Shown here: piece by piece, positions 35,289 through 42,019 of the stretch
How the letters are laid out: every line of letters starts with the position of its first letter
Position numbering within the stretch: the stretch's first letter is position 1
Source of the DNA: Paenibacillus silvestris
GTDB taxonomy: Bacteria > Bacillota > Bacilli > Paenibacillales > NBRC-103111
NCBI RefSeq assembly: GCF_009882985.1
Contig: NZ_WTUZ01000010.1
Span: 310,352 to 374,351 of the forward strand
Direction of reading: 5' to 3'
DNA length: 64,000 nucleotides
The notes under the pieces: generated by a model
The model's input: the letters and a program-made list of their open reading frames with translations, nothing else
Told to the model about the DNA's origin: nothing
Database searches by the model: none
Made by a program: the position numbers and the translations under genes

Positions 35289-36038
35289 TTAAGCTACCGT
35301 GATATCATGAATATCAATAATAATCGGGATAAAGCTGCGATCAGCCGTTCCGTCTGGGTTACGAGGATAGACAAGACGGCGGGTAGGGAACACTATGCCA
35401 TCAAAGGTTTTGTACTCCTCGATGTAGTGAGCTATGACTGCATCACCGTTCACATCCACCGCGTAGTCCATCCTACGAAGCATGCCTTTCTCGTCATAAT
35501 AGAAAGTCTGTTCTGCAGTATGGGTAGCGATGGATTTAGGGAAAGTCACATGCAGTCTGCGCCATGTCTGACCATCTTCCTCCCAAGGTTCAATCTCGCG
35601 AGTCTCGACACCTGGGAATGTGAATAGATACGGTGTTGTAAGGTAATTCCACATCGCATAGCTAAGGAAATAACCGACTTGCAGCTTGTCCCAAGGCGTG
35701 AACATATCGTATCCTTCGTATGAGCCACGTGGGTTCGTACGACTGTCTACAGTTAGGCCATCGGCATCCTGCAGAGTGACACGTTCAGGTTCAACATCAA
35801 AGATCAATTTATGATCTGGATCGATCCAAGGGCTAAACATCGTATGTTGACGTTGAACGTCGGCTACCAATGTTTCTTCCAAGAAAGTGTTTGGATACCC
35901 TTTGAGTTCCCAGAATGGGCCACTTGCCGCAAGCTTTGCGGTAAGTGTTTTCATAGTCGACCAGCGTTTAAGTCCACCTGCTGCCTCGAGTACGAGCTCA
36001 AGCAAGTCATTCGAATTGTTATTTTGTGTATTAGTCAT
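35289..36038 (-). CDS. Conserved-looking protein of unknown function
   Basis: A 249-residue soluble protein without signal peptide or membrane segment. It is rich in aromatic residues and predicted beta strands (for example WRRLHVTFPKSIATHTAEQTFYYDEKGMLRRMDY), reminiscent of LolA-like beta folds, but no motif allows a firm family call. ATG at 36038 with AAGGAG upstream. It has its own terminator, and a Fur-like inverted repeat lies 55 bp upstream. Neighbouring genes are all redox-related; no function is assigned. Confidence 0.75.
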   Translation of the reverse strand: MTNTQNNNSNDLLELVLEAAGGLKRWSTMKTLTAKLAASGPFWELKGYPNTFLEETLVADVQRQHTMFSPWIDPDHKLIFDVEPERVTLQDADGLTVDSRTNPRGSYEGYDMFTPWDKLQVGYFLSYAMWNYLTTPYLFTFPGVETREIEPWEEDGQTWRRLHVTFPKSIATHTAEQTFYYDEKGMLRRMDYAVDVNGDAVIAHYIEEYKTFDGIVFPTRRLVYPRNPDGTADRSFIPIIIDIHDITVA

Positions 36039-36092
36039 GGTTTCATTCTCCTTTTTAAATGCTGATTGTTTTTGCCGGTTCTTTCTATTTAA

Positions 36093-36110
36093 TGAGAATA
36101 ATCATTCTCA
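36093..36110. promoter_or_regulatory. Fur-like inverted repeat
   Basis: TGAGAAT and ATTCTCA are perfect arms separated by AATC, 55 bp upstream of the start at 36038. The half-sites resemble Fur/PerR-family boxes, but the spacing (7-4-7) differs from the classical 7-1-7 arrangement. Confidence 0.4.
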
Positions 36111-36233
36111 AATATCCAAAAAAATGAGTGGACTCTTTTAGGATCTAGTCATCCCATTCCTCCACCTTCTAATTAACCTTAACATAATAAGAATAATCGG
36201 TAAAGAATCATTTTATACCAATCGGTCTTTTTT

Positions 36234-36704
36234 TCAGTCTTGTGAGACTAATAATGGAGGCCCGACAATCCATGTGTCATAACGTTCTGATAGTTCTCGC
36301 CAACCTTCAGGTGGCGTACTCCCTATTTTGACGAAAAACTCATCAATTCCACCTGGAGCGAATGTAAATAAAATACGTGCCGTCTCAGAACCGACATTCG
36401 CCCATGAATGCGGAAGTCCGCGGGGTACGACAACACTTGTTCCTGGTGTCACATCAAATTCATCTTCGCCACAAGTGAAACGGAACGTTCCTTCTAGGAC
36501 TTCGAAGATTTCTTCCCGATCCTTATGGAAATGCTTCGGCGGACCGCTTAAGGCTGGCACTCGTGCTTCCATGACGGTCACTGCTCCGCCAACCTGACTG
36601 CTATGGATTCGTATCGCCATTTGTTCCCCTGGCATTGTGTTAAACCATTCTAAATTTTTGCTTTGCTTAATTGCCGCACGCTGTATTCTGTTGTCTGCAC
36701 TCAT
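36234..36704 (-). CDS. Cupin-domain protein
   Basis: A 156-residue single-domain cupin. Motif 1 reads FHKDREEIFEVLEGTF and motif 2 PRGLPHSWANVG, so metal ligands similar to the H-E-H set are present, with one His replaced in motif 1. Small cupins of this type serve as dioxygenases, isomerases or sensors; none can be chosen here. ATG at 36704. It is divergent from a TetR gene, which may control it. Confidence 0.82.
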   Translation of the reverse strand: MSADNRIQRAAIKQSKNLEWFNTMPGEQMAIRIHSSQVGGAVTVMEARVPALSGPPKHFHKDREEIFEVLEGTFRFTCGEDEFDVTPGTSVVVPRGLPHSWANVGSETARILFTFAPGGIDEFFVKIGSTPPEGWRELSERYDTWIVGPPLLVSQD

Positions 36705-37035
36705 AAGAGATAAGGCTCCTCAATATTTGCTGTATTTAAGTGAATCGAGTTTGCCTCGTTCGCTCGCTTCACAATATAACTGGGTTTACGAGTATTCGTC
36801 AAATGGCAGGATCTAACGAAAATCGTGCTGAATTAATTAATTTGTTACATTTTTTTTCAAACTATATATGGAAGGTAACCATTCAATATCGGATAGATAT
36901 TATTACATATTTACCATTAAATACATGAAATATTTCATCTCCAGCTGAGTCGAAGTTGACATTTAGTCTACATAACGTATAATAAAATGAACGGTCTGTC
37001 TTTTTTAATGAGACCTACAAAATGAGGTGGTGCTC
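36705..37035. other. Divergent intergenic region between cupin and TetR genes
   Basis: About 330 AT-rich bases. The right part holds a consensus SigA promoter for the TetR gene (36956-36983). Downstream of its -10 box, GAACGGTCTGTC resembles half of a TetR-family operator. No start supports the 62-codon open frame in the left part. Confidence 0.5.
36956..36983 (+). promoter_or_regulatory. Consensus SigA promoter of the TetR gene
   Basis: TTGACA (36956-36961), 16-bp spacer, TATAAT (36978-36983). Both hexamers match consensus exactly. The start codon follows at 37036. Confidence 0.75.
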
Positions 37036-37641
37036 ATGATGAATAAAGGCGAGAAAACCAAAAAACATATTATCGAACAAACCGCTATTTTGATGAATCA
37101 ACATGGATTCGTCTCTACGCCTCTTTCCGAAATTGTGAAAGCATCAGGTGTGCAAAAAGGTGGCATATATAATCACTTTAAGGATAAAGAGGAGTTGTCA
37201 CTTCTAGCTTTTGACCACTGCTTTCGTACACTTCAGCAATATCTCTATGAGGCAGTTAGCGTAGAATCATCTTCAATTGAGCGACTTAAGTCTTTTATCC
37301 ATGCTTATTTTACTCTCGCTCAGAATCCCGCGATTCCTGGAGGATGCCCGATCATGAATACGAGTACGGAAGCTGATGATGGACAATCGCCCAAGCTTTT
37401 GGAAAGAGCGCAAACCGCTATGCAGACATTAATAATATTCCTATCAAACGAAATTACTGCCGGGATCGATAATAAAGAGCTTAATCCAGACATTGATCCA
37501 AACAAGACTGCAGCTCTAATTATGGCTACCATTGAAGGCGGTATTCTGCTAGATCGGTTATTCATCGATAATGCACAAATTGAAACAGTTAAAAATCTTT
37601 TACTTGCTTATGTGACCAAAGAGCTATTAATTCGATCGTGA
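37036..37641 (+). CDS. TetR/AcrR-family transcriptional regulator
   Basis: From the ATG at 37036 (GAGGTG six bases upstream), 201 residues. The DNA-binding domain spans about 5-50 (FVSTPLSEIVKASGVQKGGIYNHFKDK), and the C-terminal domain contains GGCPIMNTSTEADD, typical of YxaF/LmrA-type repressors. Likely targets are the divergent cupin gene and itself (inference). Confidence 0.88.
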   Translation: MMNKGEKTKKHIIEQTAILMNQHGFVSTPLSEIVKASGVQKGGIYNHFKDKEELSLLAFDHCFRTLQQYLYEAVSVESSSIERLKSFIHAYFTLAQNPAIPGGCPIMNTSTEADDGQSPKLLERAQTAMQTLIIFLSNEITAGIDNKELNPDIDPNKTAALIMATIEGGILLDRLFIDNAQIETVKNLLLAYVTKELLIRS

Positions 37642-37654
37642 AATAGCGGCGAGC

Positions 37655-38155
37655 CTATCTTGCTCGCTTCCCCCAAGGTTTAAAAACGGAAAGCAGAAAC
37701 ATGGCAACTAACGAAATAATTTGTAGACCTATGCCAATGAACAACGAGATCGTGTTATTTACCATAGCCCCTTGATTTGCTGCCCCGGCTCCCACCTCAG
37801 TTATCAGCGTAATTCCTTGAAGCGTCCATATGTACATGCCGATCGGTCCTAGGATAAGTGCAATTAAACTAAGTATTTCTTTCGCAATGATCCAGTAATA
37901 TTTCACCAAGCCCCAATGAGTCCATACGGATAATAGAAGTCCTGTCACTATTGTCCCAATAAATGAGGCTCTTACAGAAGTTGTGGACAAAACATGCATG
38001 GCCTTATAGCAGGAAAGTATTAATCCTGAATCATTGGAACTCACTGCCGTTATACTCAAAATAAGAAATGTTACACTTGTACCGAGCATAATGGCTGAAA
38101 ATAGAATGTGCAAGCTGAGTAGCCACTTCTTCTGCGTCATGTTTATCAATTTCAT
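37655..38155 (-). CDS. DUF2269-like integral membrane protein
   Basis: From the ATG at 38155 (GGGGAGG ten bases upstream), 166 residues; the upstream part of the open frame lacks features. Four predicted membrane segments with conserved-looking LHILFSAIMLGTSVTFL and SVRASFIGTIVTGLLLSVWTHWG. It resembles small DUF2269 proteins of unknown function. Its stop lies 13 bp from that of the convergent TetR gene. Confidence 0.72.
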   Translation of the reverse strand: MKLINMTQKKWLLSLHILFSAIMLGTSVTFLILSITAVSSNDSGLILSCYKAMHVLSTTSVRASFIGTIVTGLLLSVWTHWGLVKYYWIIAKEILSLIALILGPIGMYIWTLQGITLITEVGAGAANQGAMVNNTISLFIGIGLQIISLVAMFLLSVFKPWGKRAR

Positions 38156-38305
38156 TATCCTATAGCCTCCCCTGTAATAGTTATAACAATAAGATAATAA
38201 ATTGAGATAAACTGGATCTAAACCACATATTAAAAATTCATAAACTGAGCATTTCCTTACCCCGATATCGTATAAAGTATGAACTCGAAACAAGGAGGCG
38301 GCAAC

Positions 38306-38527
38306 TTGTCAAGTAACGCTAGTTTTGCACTCGGTTCAGGATTTATATTGTTTTTCATCTTTATCTCCTTTGCGTTATTTTTGGCACACATCGTATTATG
38401 CGTATGGGCGTATCGGGATTGTGTCAGGAGAGGCAAAAGCACAGAATTTGCAATCATCGTACTATTAGTTATGTTATTTTTTCCACTCATCGGATTGATC
38501 GTTTATCTCATTATTCGCAATGATTAA
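38306..38527 (+). CDS. Small two-span membrane protein (PLDc_N-like)
   Basis: TTG start at 38306 with AGGAGG seven bases upstream gives 73 residues. Two membrane segments; the pattern CVWAYRDCVRRGKSTEFAI followed by FFPLIGLIVYLIIRND matches the short PLDc_N-like domain found in Bacillota membrane peptides. Divergent from the DUF2269-like gene. Role unknown. Confidence 0.7.
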   Translation: MSSNASFALGSGFILFFIFISFALFLAHIVLCVWAYRDCVRRGKSTEFAIIVLLVMLFFPLIGLIVYLIIRND

Positions 38528-38549
38528 TTTAACTTTCCTGTAAAAGCGA

Positions 38550-38625
38550 TGAAATAGCGAACCATAGTTCCTCCAACTGGTGGACTATGTATCTTTTCAA
38601 AGAAATAACGGCTGTAGTTCCCACA
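38550..38625. repeat. Intergenic repeat element, copy 1
   Basis: Shares AAATAGCG, TAGTTCCTCCAACTGGTGGA, GTATG-like and AATAACGGC words in the same order and spacing as the copy at 38887-38961. Looks like a dispersed non-coding repeat. Confidence 0.65.
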
Positions 38626-38634
38626 AGCCAAAAG

Positions 38635-38662
38635 AACCTGACGGATCAATCTCCGTCAGGTT
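38635..38662 (-). terminator. Intrinsic terminator-like hairpin
   Basis: AACCTGACGGA and TCCGTCAGGTT form an 11-bp perfect stem; on the minus strand it is followed by CTTTTGG. It could end the SdhC-like transcript 317 bp beyond its stop codon. Confidence 0.6.
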
Positions 38663-38886
38663 CAGCGTTAGCTACTTTACTAATCCCACACCCATCTTAT
38701 CTAACAATTCACATTACAGCCAACTTCCAACTCATCAGACAGAAACAAATTACTAGCGAGCTCCCGCTAAAGCTCTACTAGAGGGAACTGGAGTCCTCTA
38801 TTTCGAGGAAAGTGAGCTTTCTCCTCTCAGAGCGGAACTCCAGGGCCTTATCCAGCCTCCGCAGCATGTTTTTCCTGTGAAACCGG

Positions 38887-38961
38887 CAAAATAGCGGATC
38901 GTAGTTCCTCCAACTGGTGGAGTATGTGCTTTTTAAGCGGAATAACGGCCTGCAGTTCCCC
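38887..38961. repeat. Intergenic repeat element, copy 2
   Basis: Second copy of the element at 38550-38625, in direct orientation. It lies just beyond the stop codon of the SdhC-like gene. Confidence 0.65.
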
Positions 38962-38978
38962 CTCGTCTTTTTTTCAGC

Positions 38979-39641
38979 TTACAGTAAAGCTAAAACAAGA
39001 CTAGCTGTGCCTTGAAATTCATCGCCCCTGAAGGCTATGAGTGAAAGAAGGAACAGCAGTGAAACAAGGACGAATACCCCCATACAAATTTTAGAGGAAA
39101 CTTTTTGTGAGCGTGGTGAAACCGTAATTCCCCAACTAATCATGAAAGCCCATAAGCCATTGCTGAAATGGAATACGGCAGACAACACCCCGATGACGTA
39201 AAGAACGAAATAGATGGGATTCGTGGCAATTTGATGCATCGTTGAACCAAGGTCATCATGAGTAATCGTCCCTAAGTAAACTTGAAGCCGCGTATTAAAG
39301 AAATGCCAGAAAACGAAAATAAACGTAATTACCCCAGTTATCCGTTGAAGGGTAAACGCCAAGTTGCGACTGTATGCGTATTTGCCAGGGTTAAGATTGG
39401 ATTGATAAGCCATATACAGGCCATAAACACCATGGAACAGGATGGGAATGTAGATTCCAAAGATTTCAAGCAAAGGTTTAAGGGGCAGGCTGTTGACCAA
39501 ATGCACACCGTTCATGAATCCTTCCGGTCCGCGCTCGAATGATTGAAAGTTAATCAAGACATGGACTAGAATGAAGCCTCCGAGGGGAATCACCCCGAGT
39601 AATGAATGCAGTTTTCGCCAGTAATAGGAATTTCCTTTCAT
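38979..39641 (-). CDS. sdhC: Orphan succinate dehydrogenase cytochrome b558 subunit
   Basis: A 220-residue membrane protein matching the Bacillus-type SdhC (five segments, diheme cytochrome b558). The N-terminus YYWRKLHSLLGVIPLGGFILVHVLINF, the segment ILFHGVYGLYMAYQSNLNPGKY (interrupted here only in description), FVFWHFFNTRLQ and FHFSNGLWAFMISWG carry the expected histidines. The flavoprotein (sdhA) and iron-sulfur (sdhB) genes that normally follow are absent; the downstream DNA is non-coding. A TGTCACA-N16-TGTC promoter of ECF41 type lies about 100 bp upstream. Probably a paralogue of a complete sdhCAB elsewhere. Confidence 0.88.
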   Translation of the reverse strand: MKGNSYYWRKLHSLLGVIPLGGFILVHVLINFQSFERGPEGFMNGVHLVNSLPLKPLLEIFGIYIPILFHGVYGLYMAYQSNLNPGKYAYSRNLAFTLQRITGVITFIFVFWHFFNTRLQVYLGTITHDDLGSTMHQIATNPIYFVLYVIGVLSAVFHFSNGLWAFMISWGITVSPRSQKVSSKICMGVFVLVSLLFLLSLIAFRGDEFQGTASLVLALL

Positions 39642-39738
39642 GTGACACCTCTCTAAGATGATTTATTCCCGATCTGTACTCGTATGGTTGCAGATTGGTT
39701 GCAGATCGAGCAAAGTTATACGGTCTAGACATAAATAA

Positions 39739-39765
39739 GACAATTGAGGGTGTCATTCTGTGACA
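39739..39765 (-). promoter_or_regulatory. ECF41-type promoter of the orphan sdhC
   Basis: Minus strand TGTCACA (39765-39759), 16 bp, TGTC (39742-39739) within CAATTGTCTTAT. Identical spacing and -10 context to the other ECF41-type sites in the window. The start codon lies 97 bp downstream. Confidence 0.75.
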
Positions 39766-39811
39766 AAAAAGACCGTTCTCTTGGTTCGAAAACCAGAGAA
39801 CGGTCTTTTTT
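39765..39811. terminator. Terminator after the SDR gene, T runs on both sides
   Basis: AGACCGTTCTCTTGGTT and AACCAGAGAACGGTCT form a long stem with flanking A6 and T8 runs, so it can act in both directions. It ends the SDR transcript and directly abuts the -35 element of the sdhC promoter. Confidence 0.88.
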
Positions 39812-39815
39812 TTAC

Positions 39816-40811
39816 CTATACCGGAAACTTGATACCAGTCAGCTTTTCACTAAGGTGCCAAAGCTGCTCCGCGAACTCTGGATTCGTCGCCCAAGGCTTA
39901 ACTCCTGGTCCCCGAGGGTTATCCGCGGGCACAGCTTGCGCAATGTCTACATTCTCGCAATAGACGCCACCCTTGCCTTCTAATTGCTTGTTCACTGCAC
40001 ACCAGACAATGGTAGCTGCACCTTCAGAAATATTTTTCAACTCATCGTTATACTCGCTAAAGACTCGCTGTCCTTGCTCGTCCAGCGCACCCATCGCACG
40101 CATTTCATCATCGGATAAATTGCGAGACAAATCAGTTACAATCGATCCTGGATGAACGGAAAAAGCACGAACACCATAGGATTTACCGCGCTTATCCAGC
40201 TCGACTGCAAACAAAGCATTGGCTGTTTTGGATTGTCCATAGGCTGTCCATTTTTCATAATCACGAGTTTCAAAAAGTGGATCATTGAAGTCAATGCCGC
40301 TAATTGCATGACCACGCGATGACACCGATACGACTCTAGCTCCCTCATCTTTAATTAAAGCGGGCCATAATCTTGCTGCAAGTTGGAAATGCCCCAAATG
40401 ATTTGTTGCAAACTGAGCTTCATATCCTCTTGCATCACGCGCAAGCGGCGATGCCATGATCCCCGCGCTATCGATAAGAATATGCAAGGGACGATTGGTA
40501 GCAAGGAAGCGATTTGCGAAAGCATCAATAGAAGCAGGATCTAGAAGATCCAAAGATTCTAATTCCACACCAGGAATATAGGCAACTGCATCCTTAGCCT
40601 TCTCTGGCGTCCGTGCGGGTACGATAACCGTTGCCCCAGCTTCTGCAAGTACGCGTACGGTCTCTAGACCTAGACCTGAGTAACCTCCTGTCACAATAGC
40701 GACTTTGCCGCTCAAATCTTCTCCCCCTAGCGCCTCCAGCGCCGTCGTTCTAGGACCAAATCCTGATTGAATAGGAGCTTGTATCGTTAATTCGTTCATT
40801 TTCTTCTGCAT
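39816..40811 (-). CDS. SDR-family oxidoreductase (retinol dehydrogenase/oxidoreductase type)
   Basis: From the ATG at 40811 (GGAGG nine bases upstream), 331 residues; the open frame extends 52 codons further without a ribosome site and across its own promoter. Rossmann loop TGGYSGLGLETVR, the structural IDSAGIMAS motif, and catalytic Tyr-Lys in AYGQSKTANALFAVEL. Substrate unknown. It belongs to the redox cluster but has no ECF41-type promoter; instead a MerR-type promoter lies 66-96 bp upstream. Confidence 0.88.
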   Translation of the reverse strand: MQKKMNELTIQAPIQSGFGPRTTALEALGGEDLSGKVAIVTGGYSGLGLETVRVLAEAGATVIVPARTPEKAKDAVAYIPGVELESLDLLDPASIDAFANRFLATNRPLHILIDSAGIMASPLARDARGYEAQFATNHLGHFQLAARLWPALIKDEGARVVSVSSRGHAISGIDFNDPLFETRDYEKWTAYGQSKTANALFAVELDKRGKSYGVRAFSVHPGSIVTDLSRNLSDDEMRAMGALDEQGQRVFSEYNDELKNISEGAATIVWCAVNKQLEGKGGVYCENVDIAQAVPADNPRGPGVKPWATNPEFAEQLWHLSEKLTGIKFPV

Positions 40812-40876
40812 CTGTAGTTTCCTCCATGGTAATAAAATTGTAAGCAGCAGGCTGTAAACTCCTTCGCTTAGTTCCA

Positions 40877-40907
40877 AGAATAGTACCTGGAGTATACTCG
40901 ATGTCAA
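40877..40907 (-). promoter_or_regulatory. MerR-type promoter with 19-bp spacer and central dyad
   Basis: Minus strand TTGACA (40907-40902), 19 bp, TATTCT (40882-40877). The spacer contains GAGTATACTCCAGGTAC with the perfect dyad GAGTATACTC. A lengthened 19-bp spacer with a dyad in it is the hallmark of MerR-activated promoters. An overlapping reading with TACTAT and a 16-bp spacer is also possible. No merR gene lies in the window. Confidence 0.55.
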
Positions 40908-40952
40908 TTCAAATTGATTCATAAATTCTGGTTCCGATTTAGGAGGCACAAA

Positions 40953-40983
40953 AAAGAAGACCCGCAAGCTGCGGGCCTCCTTT
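40953..40983 (-). terminator. Terminator after the first NmrA-like epimerase gene
   Basis: Minus strand GGCCCGC AGCTT GCGGGTC followed by TTCTTTTTTG, 19 bp beyond the stop at 41002. Confidence 0.85.
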
Positions 40984-41001
40984 CATTTGCTGCTATTCCT
41001 C

Positions 41002-41751
41002 TTAGTTCGAAGTGCGCTTCAACCAATCCTCGAAACGCGTTGTAGTGATGCGTGCCTCGCCGAGTGGAACGAGGGAATGTTGATTCAACAATACGCCATA
41101 GTAGCGTGAATTTTCGTCAGTGATTAGCTGTCTTGTGTCCTTTTTGGCAACTAGGAATCGACGAACGAGTTCGTCAAGACCCATGCGTTCTGGTCCAGCT
41201 AAATCAACAATGCTATTCACTGGGGCTTCAACTGCATAATCCGCAAGCGCGGCAGCAACATCATCGGAAACAATTGGTTGGATAAACGCAGACGGCATAC
41301 GAACGGTTTGTCCTTCCGTGGAGAATTGAGCAATGCTTTCGACGAACTCGAAGAACTGAGTTGCACGAACGATTGTATAAGGAACTTTAGATGCTTTAAT
41401 CATTTCTTCTTGTGCCATCTTCGCGCGGAAATAACCACTCTCAAGGAGGCCATCCGTACCAACGACGGAGAGCGCAACGTGATGTTTCACGCCAGCAGCA
41501 GCCTCAGCTTCAAGAAGATTACGAGTTGACGTTTCAAAGAAATCGAGTACGGCTTGATCTTCCCAAGATGGTGCGTTAGAAACATCAACGACAACTTCCG
41601 CGCCGCTGATCGCTTCACCCAATCCCTCACCAGTAACGGAGTTGATGCCTAAGGAAGGTGACGCTGCCACCACATTATGACCAAGTTCACGCAGATTGTT
41701 TACAAGTTTTTTCCCGATAAGTCCACTACCGCCAATTACTACAATTTTCAT
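41002..41751 (-). CDS. NmrA/SDR-type NAD(P)-binding epimerase-like protein, paralogue 1
   Basis: A 249-residue atypical SDR. The NAD(P)-binding loop VVIGGSGLIGKKLVNNL is at the N-terminus. Segments SGYFRAKMAQEEMIKAS and VPYTIVRATQFFEF match NmrA-like proteins labelled epimerase in ECF41 gene neighbourhoods. About 94 percent identical by eye to the product of 43495-44241. Its promoter at 41941 is of ECF41 type, giving an untranslated leader of about 185 bases. Exact reaction unknown. Confidence 0.88.
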   Translation of the reverse strand: MKIVVIGGSGLIGKKLVNNLRELGHNVVAASPSLGINSVTGEGLGEAISGAEVVVDVSNAPSWEDQAVLDFFETSTRNLLEAEAAAGVKHHVALSVVGTDGLLESGYFRAKMAQEEMIKASKVPYTIVRATQFFEFVESIAQFSTEGQTVRMPSAFIQPIVSDDVAAALADYAVEAPVNSIVDLAGPERMGLDELVRRFLVAKKDTRQLITDENSRYYGVLLNQHSLVPLGEARITTTRFEDWLKRTSN

Positions 41752-41940
41752 CTTTATTTCCTCCTAGTTTTATGACTCAAATTTTCAAATATGGGATGAG
41801 TTGTCCGTACACGAAATATCTTCCTGCCTTAATGAATGAACCCGTTAAGCTCTGAGGATTGCTGCATATAATTTTTACGTTGTGTCATTTTTATATACCC
41901 CTCAGTGTAATTATCTCACTTATTTTCTTTACACTATAAA

Positions 41941-41967
41941 GACAATTGGTAGCTTCGATGTGTGACA
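41941..41967 (-). promoter_or_regulatory. ECF41-type promoter of NmrA-like paralogue 1
   Basis: Minus strand TGTCACA (41967-41961), 16 bp, TGTC (41944-41941) in CAATTGTCTTTATAGTG. The five-copy CTCTTTT repeat begins one base upstream of the -35 element. Confidence 0.8.
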
Positions 41968-41968
41968 T

Positions 41969-42005
41969 CTCTTTTCTCTTTTCTCTTTTCTCTTTTCTCT
42001 TTTCT
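41969..42005. repeat. Heptanucleotide repeat, five copies of CTCTTTT
   Basis: Five uninterrupted CTCTTTT units (41969-42003) plus CT. It lies between the FAD oxidoreductase stop (42020) and the -35 element of the next promoter. Such perfect short repeats are prone to slippage and could vary in number between isolates. Confidence 0.95.
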
Positions 42006-42019
42006 ATTGCCAGATTCTA

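Larger units (their letters stand above)
38528..38978. other. Non-coding stretch with a duplicated intergenic element and a terminator
   Basis: About 450 bases. Two related elements (about 38550-38625 and 38887-38961) share GTTCCTCCAACTGGTGGA, flanked by AAATAGCG on the left and AATAACGGC on the right. Between them lie the hairpin AACCTGACGGA/TCCGTCAGGTT (38635-38662, TTCTTTT on the minus strand) and a GGAACTGGAGT/GGAACTCCAG-containing segment. No gene. Confidence 0.65.

Noticed and set aside
35121-35627. 168-codon plus-strand frame overlapping the 249-residue protein gene
   Set aside because: Mostly antisense to that gene and its terminator; no ribosome site. The minus-strand gene has a good start and its own terminator.
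36740-36928. 62-codon frame in the cupin/TetR gap
   Set aside because: No Shine-Dalgarno sequence, no recognisable pattern, and it lies where regulatory DNA is expected.
40682-40710. A TGTCACA word inside the SDR gene as another ECF41-type promoter
   Set aside because: It is intragenic, on the strand opposite to the SDR gene, and no TGTC-like -10 element follows at 16 bp.
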